Part shown: in pieces, positions 1 through 7,106 of the stretch | Layout: each line of letters opens with the position of its first letter | How positions within the stretch are numbered: position 1 is the stretch's first letter | Source of the DNA: Actinoplanes aureus | GTDB taxonomy: Bacteria; Actinomycetota; Actinomycetes; Mycobacteriales; Micromonosporaceae | Reading direction: 5' to 3' | DNA: 64,000 bases | Assembly: GCF_015704865.1 (NCBI RefSeq) | Contig: NZ_JADQTO010000026.1 | Coordinates: 90,891-154,890, forward strand | Position numbers and translations under genes: made by a program | Notes under the pieces: generated by a model | Database searches by the model: none | What the model was told of the DNA's origin: nothing | The model's input: only the letters and a program-made list of their open reading frames with translations

Positions 1-2
1 AG

Positions 3-707
3 GATTGGTTCTGCGCGCAATGCGGGCGGCTCATGGTCCAGTCCGAGCGAGGCCGCCGGCGCAAGACCTGCAGCGGCAGGTGCCGGCTCCGGCGCTTCCG
101 CGGGCACCGGCCGGTCACCACCGCGCGGGCGGCCCTCCCCGCGCCGGCGGTCACACCCAGCGTGCCGGACGAGATGTTGAGCAGGTTGGTGGCACCGATC
201 GACCAGGGAGCGCGGCCGATCCACCCCGGCCGCGACGCCCTTCGCTGGTGGCAGCCGGAGACGCGGTTGAGGGACCGTGCCGTCGTACTGCTCGGATTCT
301 CCTGCAGCGTCGCGCTGACTCCGGCGGACATCGCCGCGCTCGACGTCGACGACGTGGTCCGGACCGCCGCCGGGGCGGAGGTGCGCCTCCACCGGCGATC
401 GGCCCTGCCGACCCGCTACGTCACCATCCCGGCCAAAGAGGAGACGATCTGCCCCGCGGCCGCCGTGCTCGCCTGGGCTCGTCACCTGGCGGCCGCGGGG
501 CACCGGAGCGGAGCACTCTTCCCACGCCTCGACGCCAGAGGAAGGCTCATCGCGACCCGACTCACCGGCCGGGCCGTCGCCACGATCATCGAGGCCGCGG
601 CGGCGGAGGCGTTCGAGCAGGTGGAACCCACCAGGCTCGGCGTTGCCACGCCGGTGCTGTCCTTGACGGACGGCAGGGCGGCGACGCATGGCGGTCCGGA
701 TCGCTGA
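3..707 (+). pseudogene. Zinc-ribbon plus degenerate tyrosine-recombinase-like protein, 5' end outside window
   Basis: The frame is open from the window edge, so the true start lies upstream. It begins with a CxxC ... CxxxC zinc-ribbon (CAQCGRL near base 12, then KTCSGRCR), common at one end of actinobacterial mobile-element proteins. The following part, LRDRAVVLLGFS ... IAALDVDDV, matches the first catalytic block of phage integrases. In that block the conserved Arg (usually G-A-L-R-R-S-E-L) is replaced (SVALTPADIAAL), and no His-x-x-Arg or Tyr box follows before the stop. It is therefore probably an inactive, decayed integrase or a DNA-binding derivative. The family link rests on pattern memory only. 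No partner genes of an intact element are visible beside it. Confidence 0.45.
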
Positions 708-732
708 GCCTCAAGTGCATCGGGATTCAGCG

Positions 733-780
733 CCGCCCTCGCTGGCCGCCAGCGCCGCCCCTCGCTGGCCGCCAGCGGCC
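733..780. repeat. Tandem direct repeat of about 23 bp
   Basis: The sequence cgccctcgctggccgccagc occurs twice back to back with one or two changes. Each copy contains the self-complementary core gctggccgccagc, so each can form a short hairpin. It lies between the recombinase-like gene and the start of the secreted protein gene, and may act as a terminator for the former. This role is inference. Confidence 0.5.
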
Positions 781-867
781 GTGGGCCGGCGGGCCTTGCC
801 AGCGGGCCTTGCCGGCACGGGTTCGCGGGGTCGAAGCCCACCTGCCGCGGCCGGTACGTTGATCGCC

Positions 868-1854
868 ATGAATCAGCATGGACATGCAGCCGGTGGAGTC
901 CTCCAGCGGCTGCGCCACGGGGTGTTGGTGACGGCGTTGATGGTCGTGGCTGCGATCGTCGCCCTTCCGGGTTCGGCCGAAGCGGCGCAGGAGCCGCCCG
1001 GCGGCCGGGCGAACTACACGGTCGCCCTGATGCGCAACGTCGGCACCGAGTCATTCGTACGGCTCGCGCAGTACAGCCTCCGCGCCGACGGCACCATCCG
1101 GGCCGACTACTGGGCGTGGAACGCCCAGCAGACCCAGCCCAACGTCTCCTCCGGGCTGAGGACCTTGGGATGCGCGAACACCTGTGACATCTGGACCCCC
1201 AACGGCTTCCAGAGCGCACCGAAGCAGCTCTACGGCACCTGGTCGCTGACCAGTACCGACGACCTGTCCATCACCTGGACCAGCGGTAGTTCCGGGGTGG
1301 AGCGCTGGAAGTTCGCGAACCTGGCGACGGCTACTCAGCTGACGCTGGCCAGTCACCCGACCGCCAACACCGGTTGGGGCTGGGGCAGCCGGATCGGCTT
1401 CAACACCGGGGTGCCGGCCCGGACGATCTTCGAGTCGAACATCCTGCCGCTGAGCGGCCCGTGGAGTCAGAACAACTGGGGAGAGGTCCTAGGCGGCATC
1501 ACGCAGCTCCAGATGACCGCGAACGGAACGTTGCCCGTGCACCTGTGCGACAACAACGACGGCAATCCGGGCAACGACCACTGCATCAACGTCACCACTC
1601 CGGCGATCGGCGACAAGCCGGAGAACAAGGCCTACATCGGCGGCACCGGCACCGACCGGCGGATGTTCTACAACCACGAGCTGAAGACCGTCAACTCGGG
1701 TCCGTGCCCGGCGCGCGGCCACCTCAAGGCGGCGTTGCAGATCCTCGACGACAACGGCACTTTCCGCGGGCTGATCATGGTCGAGGCATCACTCGCCGCC
1801 AAGACGTACGGCACCAACATCCTCGGTATCTTCGACCTGAACAACATCGACTAG
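868..1854 (+). CDS. Secreted protein of unknown family
   Basis: A 328-residue protein with a clear Sec signal peptide: basic N-terminus with HG and RLRHG, a hydrophobic stretch VLVTALMVVAAIVAL, and an AEA-A type cleavage site near residue 39. The mature part is rich in Trp, Asn and Gly, with several Cys (GCANTCDIW, HLCDNND, NSGPCPARG) that could form disulfides, consistent with an extracellular globular protein. I do not recognise the family. The ATG at 868 is chosen because the signal peptide begins there; an upstream in-frame ATG at 688 would add a non-coding-looking 60 residues. It stands alone, with a hairpin after the stop. Function unknown; possibly a secreted lectin- or glycan-related protein, but nothing in the sequence proves that. 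Confidence 0.75.
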   Translation: MNQHGHAAGGVLQRLRHGVLVTALMVVAAIVALPGSAEAAQEPPGGRANYTVALMRNVGTESFVRLAQYSLRADGTIRADYWAWNAQQTQPNVSSGLRTLGCANTCDIWTPNGFQSAPKQLYGTWSLTSTDDLSITWTSGSSGVERWKFANLATATQLTLASHPTANTGWGWGSRIGFNTGVPARTIFESNILPLSGPWSQNNWGEVLGGITQLQMTANGTLPVHLCDNNDGNPGNDHCINVTTPAIGDKPENKAYIGGTGTDRRMFYNHELKTVNSGPCPARGHLKAALQILDDNGTFRGLIMVEASLAAKTYGTNILGIFDLNNID

Positions 1855-1873
1855 GTGTGACCACTTCATTGAA

Positions 1874-1907
1874 GGCCTCCAACGGTGCAGTGGAGCTGCT
1901 GGAGGCC
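1874..1907 (+). terminator. Stem-loop after secreted protein gene
   Basis: ggcctcca at 1874-1881 pairs perfectly with tggaggcc at 1900-1907 around an 18-base loop, 20 bases after the stop of the secreted protein. There is no U-tract, as usual in actinomycetes. The rest of the gap up to 2242 shows only one tiny frame. Confidence 0.4.
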
Positions 1908-2145
1908 CTCATGCCCACACCAACGCCGCGTCGACTCCGCGACCGCGACCGCGGCTGGCGCGTCTGGCCTTGGTCAGGCCGGCCCCCGCCCGCTCACTGG
2001 CGTTGGCCGCGAGACAGTCGACCCGAATAGATCGACATCCGTCTCGGTACAGGAGTAGATTGAGCCCCTTCCGACGGGCCGATAACGGCACGAGGCGGCT
2101 GATACCGGATCGGCGCCAGCGGCCACGACAAACTCCGGCGATGCG

Positions 2146-2229
2146 ATGAAGACATTTCAGGTACTGGCAGCGACGCTGATCCTGGCCGTCGCCGCGCTGC
2201 TGCTCGTCCTCGCGATCATGTCGTGGTAG
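2146..2229 (+). CDS. Possible 27-residue single-span membrane peptide
   Basis: ATG at 2146 opens a frame MKTFQVLAATLIL followed by a continuous hydrophobic stretch ending SW and TAG at 2229. The composition (Lys at position 2, then almost only Ala, Leu, Val, Ile) is that of a single transmembrane helix. No good ribosome binding site is visible, and it converges on the transglutaminase-like gene. It may be real or chance. Confidence 0.25.
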   Translation: MKTFQVLAATLILAVAALLLVLAIMSW

Positions 2230-2242
2230 CGCGATTCGCGAG

Positions 2243-5029
2243 TCAGTCGTCGCGATGCCAGCGCAGCGGGCCGGGCCGGAGGCTCCACCAGATCCGCGCC
2301 CACCTGGGCCGATCGCGGCGCAACGCGGCAGAGAAGGCCAGCACCTGGGTCGCGGCGCGGTCGGCTTGGGTGGCGTCCGCTTGATCCGGCGCGAAGCCGA
2401 CGACGTTGACGGCCGCGACCAGGTCGTCCAGCGGCGGCAGTGACTGCCGGCCGGAAGCCGACGGCGGCAGTGACTCTTGACGCGCCGCCAGATCACCCAA
2501 CGGCGCCACCGGCTCCCGGCCAGCCGCCAGATCACCCAACCGCGACATAGCCTCCCGCCCAGCGGCCATATCAGCCGACGGGGACACTGCCTTCCGGCCA
2601 GCGCCCATATTGGGCAACGGCGACACTGCCTCCCGCCCAGCCGCCAGCTCGGCCAACGACGGCACTGGCTCCGGACCTGCGCCCTGATCGGGCAGCGGCG
2701 GCGACTCCCAGCCTGCGTATGGGCCGTCCGCAGCATCACTGGCCGGATCCACCACTTCCCGGCTCTCGCCACGCGGCGCTCCAGCACCGGACGCGGACGA
2801 TGGCGCAGCGGACCCTTCGTGCCCAACACTCGGCAGCCTGGCGGCGGCTTCGGCGGAAGGCGTGGCACGCCGCAAGCGGATGAACCGCCGGGCCGCAGGC
2901 GGCGGCATCGCGGCGTACTCGGCGGCCTCGGTCGCCGACAGGTGAGCTGGGATGGGACGGCCCGCCAGCCGCAACGCGTCGGTGAGCTCCAGCCAGGCTC
3001 CGGCGATCCGCTCCCCCGGCCCGCCGGTGAACAGCCGCCGGCGACGCTGAGCGCGCCGCATCTGGACCACGGCCAGCCCGCCGATCACGGCCACAACGAG
3101 CACTGATCCACCCGCTCCCCCGGCGACCGCGAACGCCGGCGGGCCCGCATCCAGCGATGGAGCAGCGAGTAGCGCGGAGGACGCGGCGGAGGGCGTGTCA
3201 CTCGGGGCGGGCTCCGACGGGGTGGGCGGCGGCGTGGTCGGCCGCGGCGCGAGGTCCTCCTCGACCGGGCGCGCTTCGTCGCTCTTCGGCATCGGATCGA
3301 ACGCGACCCAGCCGAGCCCATCGAACAGCACCTCCGGCCAGGCCAGCGCGTCACCGCCGGTGACTTCGCCGCCTGCGGCGGGCGCGGTGAAACCGACGAC
3401 GATGCGGCTTGGCAGGCCGATCAGGCGGGCGAGCAGGGCGTACGCGGCCGCGAACTGCTCCGAGGTCCCCACCCGTCCGCCCTGCTCCGCCCGGCCGAAC
3501 AGGAAGTGGGCGAGGTTCGGGTACGCGTGCCCGCTCGGCGCGTCGCCCACGGCCCGGTAGTGCTCGGCGAGGAATTCCTCGATCGCGACGGCCCGGTCGT
3601 ACGCGCCTCCGTTGCCGTCGGCGAGGTGTTCGGCGAGTCGCTGGATCTGCTCGGGCACGCCCGAGCCGACGCTGAGGTAGCGGGCGACCGCGTCGCCGGA
3701 GGGCGCCTCGGCGATCGGCAGCAGGTTGAGGTCCGGGGTCTGCACGCGTGAGGTGGCCGTGTAGCGCAGACCGTGGCTGAGTCCTTCCGGCCGGATCAGG
3801 GTGCCGGTCCCGGCGTCGTAGGCGACCCGGGCCCCGGAAACCGTGGCCGGCGCGGGGATCGCGGGCAACAGCCGGCCGGTCAGCCCGGTCACGGTGATCT
3901 CCTGCCGGGCGTCGGCGACGGTCGCTCCGGGCAGCACGGGTTGTTCCGGGAGCACCCGGCCGGCGTTGCGGTAGACGCCACCGACCCGCCAGGTCACCCC
4001 GTCGTAGTCGGGCAACACGGCAAGCCGCAGCCGCACCTCACCGCCGGCGCGGGCGGGATCCGGGCCGGGGCGGAACTCGAGCAGTGGCTGCGCCGGAGAC
4101 AGAGCCCATCCCGAGATCCGGTTCAGCGGACTCTCGTCCAAACTGTCCACGCGGGGCGGTTCCACGTACCGCCGAGGGTCGGCCGGGGTCGCGGAGACCT
4201 GGCGGCTGACCCACGGCCCGGCCACCGCGACCAGCGCGAGCAGGGTCAGCAGGCCGGCCGCCGCGGTGGCGAGCGCGTGTGCGCGTACCCGAGCTGGAAG
4301 TCTCGCCGAGGCCGGATCACCGCCCAATAGGGCCGCCGCCACCAGCGCGGCGAACGCCAACGTCGGCCCGGTTGCCGGCCCGGCGTTCGGGCCGACCACG
4401 TAGAGCGCGGCCACGTAGAGCAGCACCGGCGGAAGGCAGCCGAACAGCACCCGGCCTCCGCGAACGGCGATCTCGGTCGCGGCCAGCCCGGTGAGCCAGA
4501 CCGCGACGATCGGGGCGAGCACGGTGTCCGGCTCCGGTTCGACCGGGATCAACGCGGTGAGCAGACGGGGGATGCCGTTCGCGAGGGCGTCGCGAAGTAC
4601 GGCCGCGGTCAGCCCGGCGGGGGCGGCGAGGTGCAGGGCGAGGACGGTGTAGCCGGCGAGCAGCAGCGCGGAGATCGGCGCGGCGGTCCACGATGGCAGG
4701 CGCCGGGCCGCGACACCGGTAGCAACCGAGCCCGCCGCGGCACCCGCGCAAAGTGGCAGAAGCAAGCCGTCCGAGTAAATCCGGCCGAGCACCGCACCGG
4801 CCAGGGCGAGCAGTCCGGCCAGGGCGACCGGCAGGATTGCGGCGCGCGCCCAGCGCACCATCCGTCCACCCCAGGCAGAGCGACCGGCATCACCACGGCT
4901 CACCACGGGCTCATCCCGAGCAGAGCCACCGGCATCGCCACGGCTCACCATGGGCTCACCCTGAGCAGAGCGAACGGAATCCATCCGCCCACCCCGAGCA
5001 GAACCACCGGCATCGCCACGGCTCACCAT
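2243..5029 (-). CDS. TgpA-type membrane protein with a transglutaminase-like domain lacking catalytic residues
   Basis: About 928 residues. Several membrane helices (about residues 58-260) precede an extracytoplasmic region with a transglutaminase-like fold (about 480-585), a further helix (640-658) and a long C-terminal tail. In active members the core reads G-x-C-E-x-F-A and, later, H-A-W-x-E-V. Here the Cys position is Ser (GTSEQFAAA, near 523) and the His position is Leu (DALAWPEV, near 563), while the Asp segment FDP is kept. It is probably a non-catalytic peptidoglycan- or protein-binding relative; I believe some actinobacterial homologues share this. It is the last gene of a leftward operon with FN3, MoxR and DUF58. 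ATG 5029 overlaps the DUF58 stop by seven bases, suggesting coupling; the repeat-rich first 56 residues are odd, and ATG at 4861 just before the first helix is an alternative start. Confidence 0.82.
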   Translation of the reverse strand: MVSRGDAGGSARGGRMDSVRSAQGEPMVSRGDAGGSARDEPVVSRGDAGRSAWGGRMVRWARAAILPVALAGLLALAGAVLGRIYSDGLLLPLCAGAAAGSVATGVAARRLPSWTAAPISALLLAGYTVLALHLAAPAGLTAAVLRDALANGIPRLLTALIPVEPEPDTVLAPIVAVWLTGLAATEIAVRGGRVLFGCLPPVLLYVAALYVVGPNAGPATGPTLAFAALVAAALLGGDPASARLPARVRAHALATAAAGLLTLLALVAVAGPWVSRQVSATPADPRRYVEPPRVDSLDESPLNRISGWALSPAQPLLEFRPGPDPARAGGEVRLRLAVLPDYDGVTWRVGGVYRNAGRVLPEQPVLPGATVADARQEITVTGLTGRLLPAIPAPATVSGARVAYDAGTGTLIRPEGLSHGLRYTATSRVQTPDLNLLPIAEAPSGDAVARYLSVGSGVPEQIQRLAEHLADGNGGAYDRAVAIEEFLAEHYRAVGDAPSGHAYPNLAHFLFGRAEQGGRVGTSEQFAAAYALLARLIGLPSRIVVGFTAPAAGGEVTGGDALAWPEVLFDGLGWVAFDPMPKSDEARPVEEDLAPRPTTPPPTPSEPAPSDTPSAASSALLAAPSLDAGPPAFAVAGGAGGSVLVVAVIGGLAVVQMRRAQRRRRLFTGGPGERIAGAWLELTDALRLAGRPIPAHLSATEAAEYAAMPPPAARRFIRLRRATPSAEAAARLPSVGHEGSAAPSSASGAGAPRGESREVVDPASDAADGPYAGWESPPLPDQGAGPEPVPSLAELAAGREAVSPLPNMGAGRKAVSPSADMAAGREAMSRLGDLAAGREPVAPLGDLAARQESLPPSASGRQSLPPLDDLVAAVNVVGFAPDQADATQADRAATQVLAFSAALRRDRPRWARIWWSLRPGPLRWHRDD
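2472..2655 (-). repeat. 39-bp coding repeats in the TgpA tail
   Basis: About five 13-residue units of the form (L/M)(A/G)AGR(E/K)AxSPxxD lie in tandem, for example LAAGREAVSPLPN, MGAGRKAVSPSAD, MAAGREAMSRLGD, LAAGREPVAPLGD. The DNA units are also similar, so the array has expanded recently. It forms a low-complexity cytoplasmic tail of the TgpA-like protein. Confidence 0.75.
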
Positions 5030-5035
5030 CCGCGC
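4876..5035 (-). repeat. 33-45 bp repeats at the TgpA start
   Basis: Four units of the type cagagccaccggcatcgcca followed by cggctcaccatgggctca are arranged in tandem (about 45, 45, 33 and 36 bp). On the minus strand each encodes MVSRGDAGGSAR or a variant, and most carry their own ATG or GTG. This gives several possible starts for the TgpA-like protein, each about 15 codons apart. Confidence 0.7.
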
Positions 5036-6132
5036 ACGCCGTCCCATGCGGTGGCGAACTCGGCGCCATCGGCGGCCTCGATGACGATCATGCCGGCCAC
5101 GCCCAGCTCCGGAGCAGCGTCCCGATCGCCGAAGATCGCGGCGACCACCACCGGATACGCCCCGCGCAGCCCGCTGACCGCCCCCAGATCCGCCCGCCCG
5201 CCAGGCCCGGTGAGAAAGACCAGCGTGTCCCCGAGCCGCTGCGCCCGCAGCCGCCGCAGGCCGGCCCCCAGATCCCCGTCCCCCAGCCCGGCCTCGGTCA
5301 ACACATCGAAAAACGGCCCGGACGACGCGGACGAAACCAGATGCAGGCTGACCGGCAGCCCCTCCCGTACCGTCGCGGTGACCACCGACGCCGCCGCCTC
5401 ACAGGCGTACTCGAACGAGTCGGGCGTATGCGCCCCCACCCGATCATCAAGAAGAACCAGCACGGTCGGCTCGGCCGTATCCACCTGCTCGCGCACCATC
5501 AGCTCGCCCACCTTGGCGCTGCTTCGCCAGTGGATCCGGCGCAGCTCGTCGCCGGGCACGTACTCGCGCAGCGAGTCGAACGTGATGCTGCCGTGCGGCA
5601 CCTTGTCGACCTGCCCGTCAAGGCTGCGCGTCAGCCCGGCCGGCACCGCACGCAGCGGATGGATCCGCGGGTGTACGCGCACCGTAACCGTCCCGCCGTA
5701 GGCACGCCTCACTCTCACCAGCCCCAACGGATCCCGCCGGGTCACGCCGAGCGGCCCCACCGGCACGAGCCCACGCCGATGGGTAGGAACCGGATACGAC
5801 GTGCTGGTGTCCCGCCCCGGCCGCAACCGCAGCAGTGGCACCGGAACCGTCGCCGGCCCGCACCGGTCGACGGCGAGCAGGGTGGCCGCCCGCATCCGGC
5901 TGCTGTTGCGGATGGTGAGCGTGATGGTCGCCGGATCGCCGCGGGCCACCCGTTCCGGCTCGGCGACACGCTCGACACCCAGCCGTGGACGCCAGGCCGC
6001 GAAGGCGAGCGCGCCGGTCACCGCGAGACCGGCGGCGGCGCCGAGCAGGGCGAGGTCGGGGTAGCCGTAGTGGAAGCCGGTGGCGAGCAGCAGCACGGCG
6101 GCGACCAGCAGGGCGATGCCGCGAGCGGTCAC
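5023..6132 (-). CDS. DUF58 domain protein
   Basis: A 369-residue protein with two N-terminal membrane helices (about 5-20 and 26-48), a beta-sandwich-like region, and the DUF58 signature REYVPGDELRRIHWRSSAK at about residues 188-206, followed by a von Willebrand A-like fold (TVLVLLDDR). DUF58 proteins are nearly always encoded next to MoxR ATPases and are thought to be assembled or remodelled by them. The start overlaps the end of the MoxR gene by four bases (ATGA), and its own stop overlaps the TgpA start, so the three are translationally coupled. The biochemical role is not known for this family in actinobacteria. Confidence 0.92.
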   Translation of the reverse strand: MTARGIALLVAAVLLLATGFHYGYPDLALLGAAAGLAVTGALAFAAWRPRLGVERVAEPERVARGDPATITLTIRNSSRMRAATLLAVDRCGPATVPVPLLRLRPGRDTSTSYPVPTHRRGLVPVGPLGVTRRDPLGLVRVRRAYGGTVTVRVHPRIHPLRAVPAGLTRSLDGQVDKVPHGSITFDSLREYVPGDELRRIHWRSSAKVGELMVREQVDTAEPTVLVLLDDRVGAHTPDSFEYACEAAASVVTATVREGLPVSLHLVSSASSGPFFDVLTEAGLGDGDLGAGLRRLRAQRLGDTLVFLTGPGGRADLGAVSGLRGAYPVVVAAIFGDRDAAPELGVAGMIVIEAADGAEFATAWDGVRGW

Positions 6133-7106
6133 GGTGCGGCGGGGACGCGCTGGTCGGGCAAGGGTACGGCCACCGACCGCACCGCGTCCGCCAGCACCTC
6201 GGCCGCGGTGACGCCACGCAGCTGCGCGTCGGCCGACAGCAGGACCCGGTGGGCGAAGACCGGCGTGATCAGCTCCTTGAAGTCCTCGGGCAGCACATAG
6301 CCGCGGCCGTGGATGAGCGCGTAGGCACTTGCCGCACGGGTCAGAGCGATCACGCCACGTGGACTGACCCCGACCCGGACCTGCGGATGGTCACGGGTCG
6401 CGGCGGCCAGCCGTACGGCGTACGCATAAAGGGGTTCGGCGATGTGCACACCGTGCGCCATCCGCACCATCTCCCCGATGGTGGTGGTGTCGGTGACCGG
6501 CTCCAGGGCGTCCGGTGACCGCCCGGCCGCACCCCGCAGCACCTCGATCTCCGCTTCCTCGTCGGGATAGCCGACGGCGAGCTTCACCAGGAACCGGTCG
6601 AGCTGGGCCTCCGGCAGCCGGTAGGTTCCGTCCATCTCCACCGGGTTCTGGGTGGCCACCACGAGGAACGGTTGCGGTACCGGATGCGGCACGCCGTCCA
6701 CCGTGACCCGCCGCTCCTCCATCACCTCGAGCAGCGCCGACTGCGTCTTCGGCGACGCCCGGTTGATCTCGTCGGCGATCACGATGTTGGCGAAGACCGG
6801 CCCCGGATGGAACTCGAACCCGCGGCTGGCCTGGTTGAAGATGGTCACGCCGGAGACGTCGGAGGGCAGCAGGTCCGGCGTGAACTGGATGCGCCGCCAC
6901 TGCCCGCGCACCGACGCGGCGAGGGCGCGGGCCAGGGTGGTCTTGCCGACGCCGGGTACGTCCTCCAGCAGCACATGGCCCTGGGCGAACAGTGCGGTAA
7001 GTGCGAGCCGGACCACCTCGGGCTTGCCGAGCACGACCGTGCCGATGCTGCCGGCGAGCTGCTCGGCGACCTGGGCGAATCCTTGGACGTGGGCGGGGGT
7101 CAGCAC
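6129..7106 (-). CDS. MoxR-family AAA ATPase
   Basis: 325 residues. Walker A PGVGKTTLAR near residues 51-60 and Walker B VIADEINRA near 109-117 are intact, followed by sensor 1 (VVATQNP) and the C-terminal helical lid, as in MoxR/RavA chaperone-like ATPases. The GTG at 7106 is chosen: it gives the usual N-terminus (VLTPAHVQGFAQ) and overlaps the stop of the FN3 gene by seven bases (GTGCTGA). Longer reading through the FN3 gene would be spurious. Together with DUF58 and TgpA it forms a conserved actinobacterial operon in which MoxR probably remodels a membrane or cell-wall complex. Confidence 0.93.
   Translation of the reverse strand: MLTPAHVQGFAQVAEQLAGSIGTVVLGKPEVVRLALTALFAQGHVLLEDVPGVGKTTLARALAASVRGQWRRIQFTPDLLPSDVSGVTIFNQASRGFEFHPGPVFANIVIADEINRASPKTQSALLEVMEERRVTVDGVPHPVPQPFLVVATQNPVEMDGTYRLPEAQLDRFLVKLAVGYPDEEAEIEVLRGAAGRSPDALEPVTDTTTIGEMVRMAHGVHIAEPLYAYAVRLAAATRDHPQVRVGVSPRGVIALTRAASAYALIHGRGYVLPEDFKELITPVFAHRVLLSADAQLRGVTAAEVLADAVRSVAVPLPDQRVPAAP

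Noticed and set aside
4753..6300. Long plus-strand frame opposite DUF58 and TgpA
   Set aside because: Arg/Pro/His-rich translation without domains; it mirrors the real minus-strand genes in high-GC DNA.
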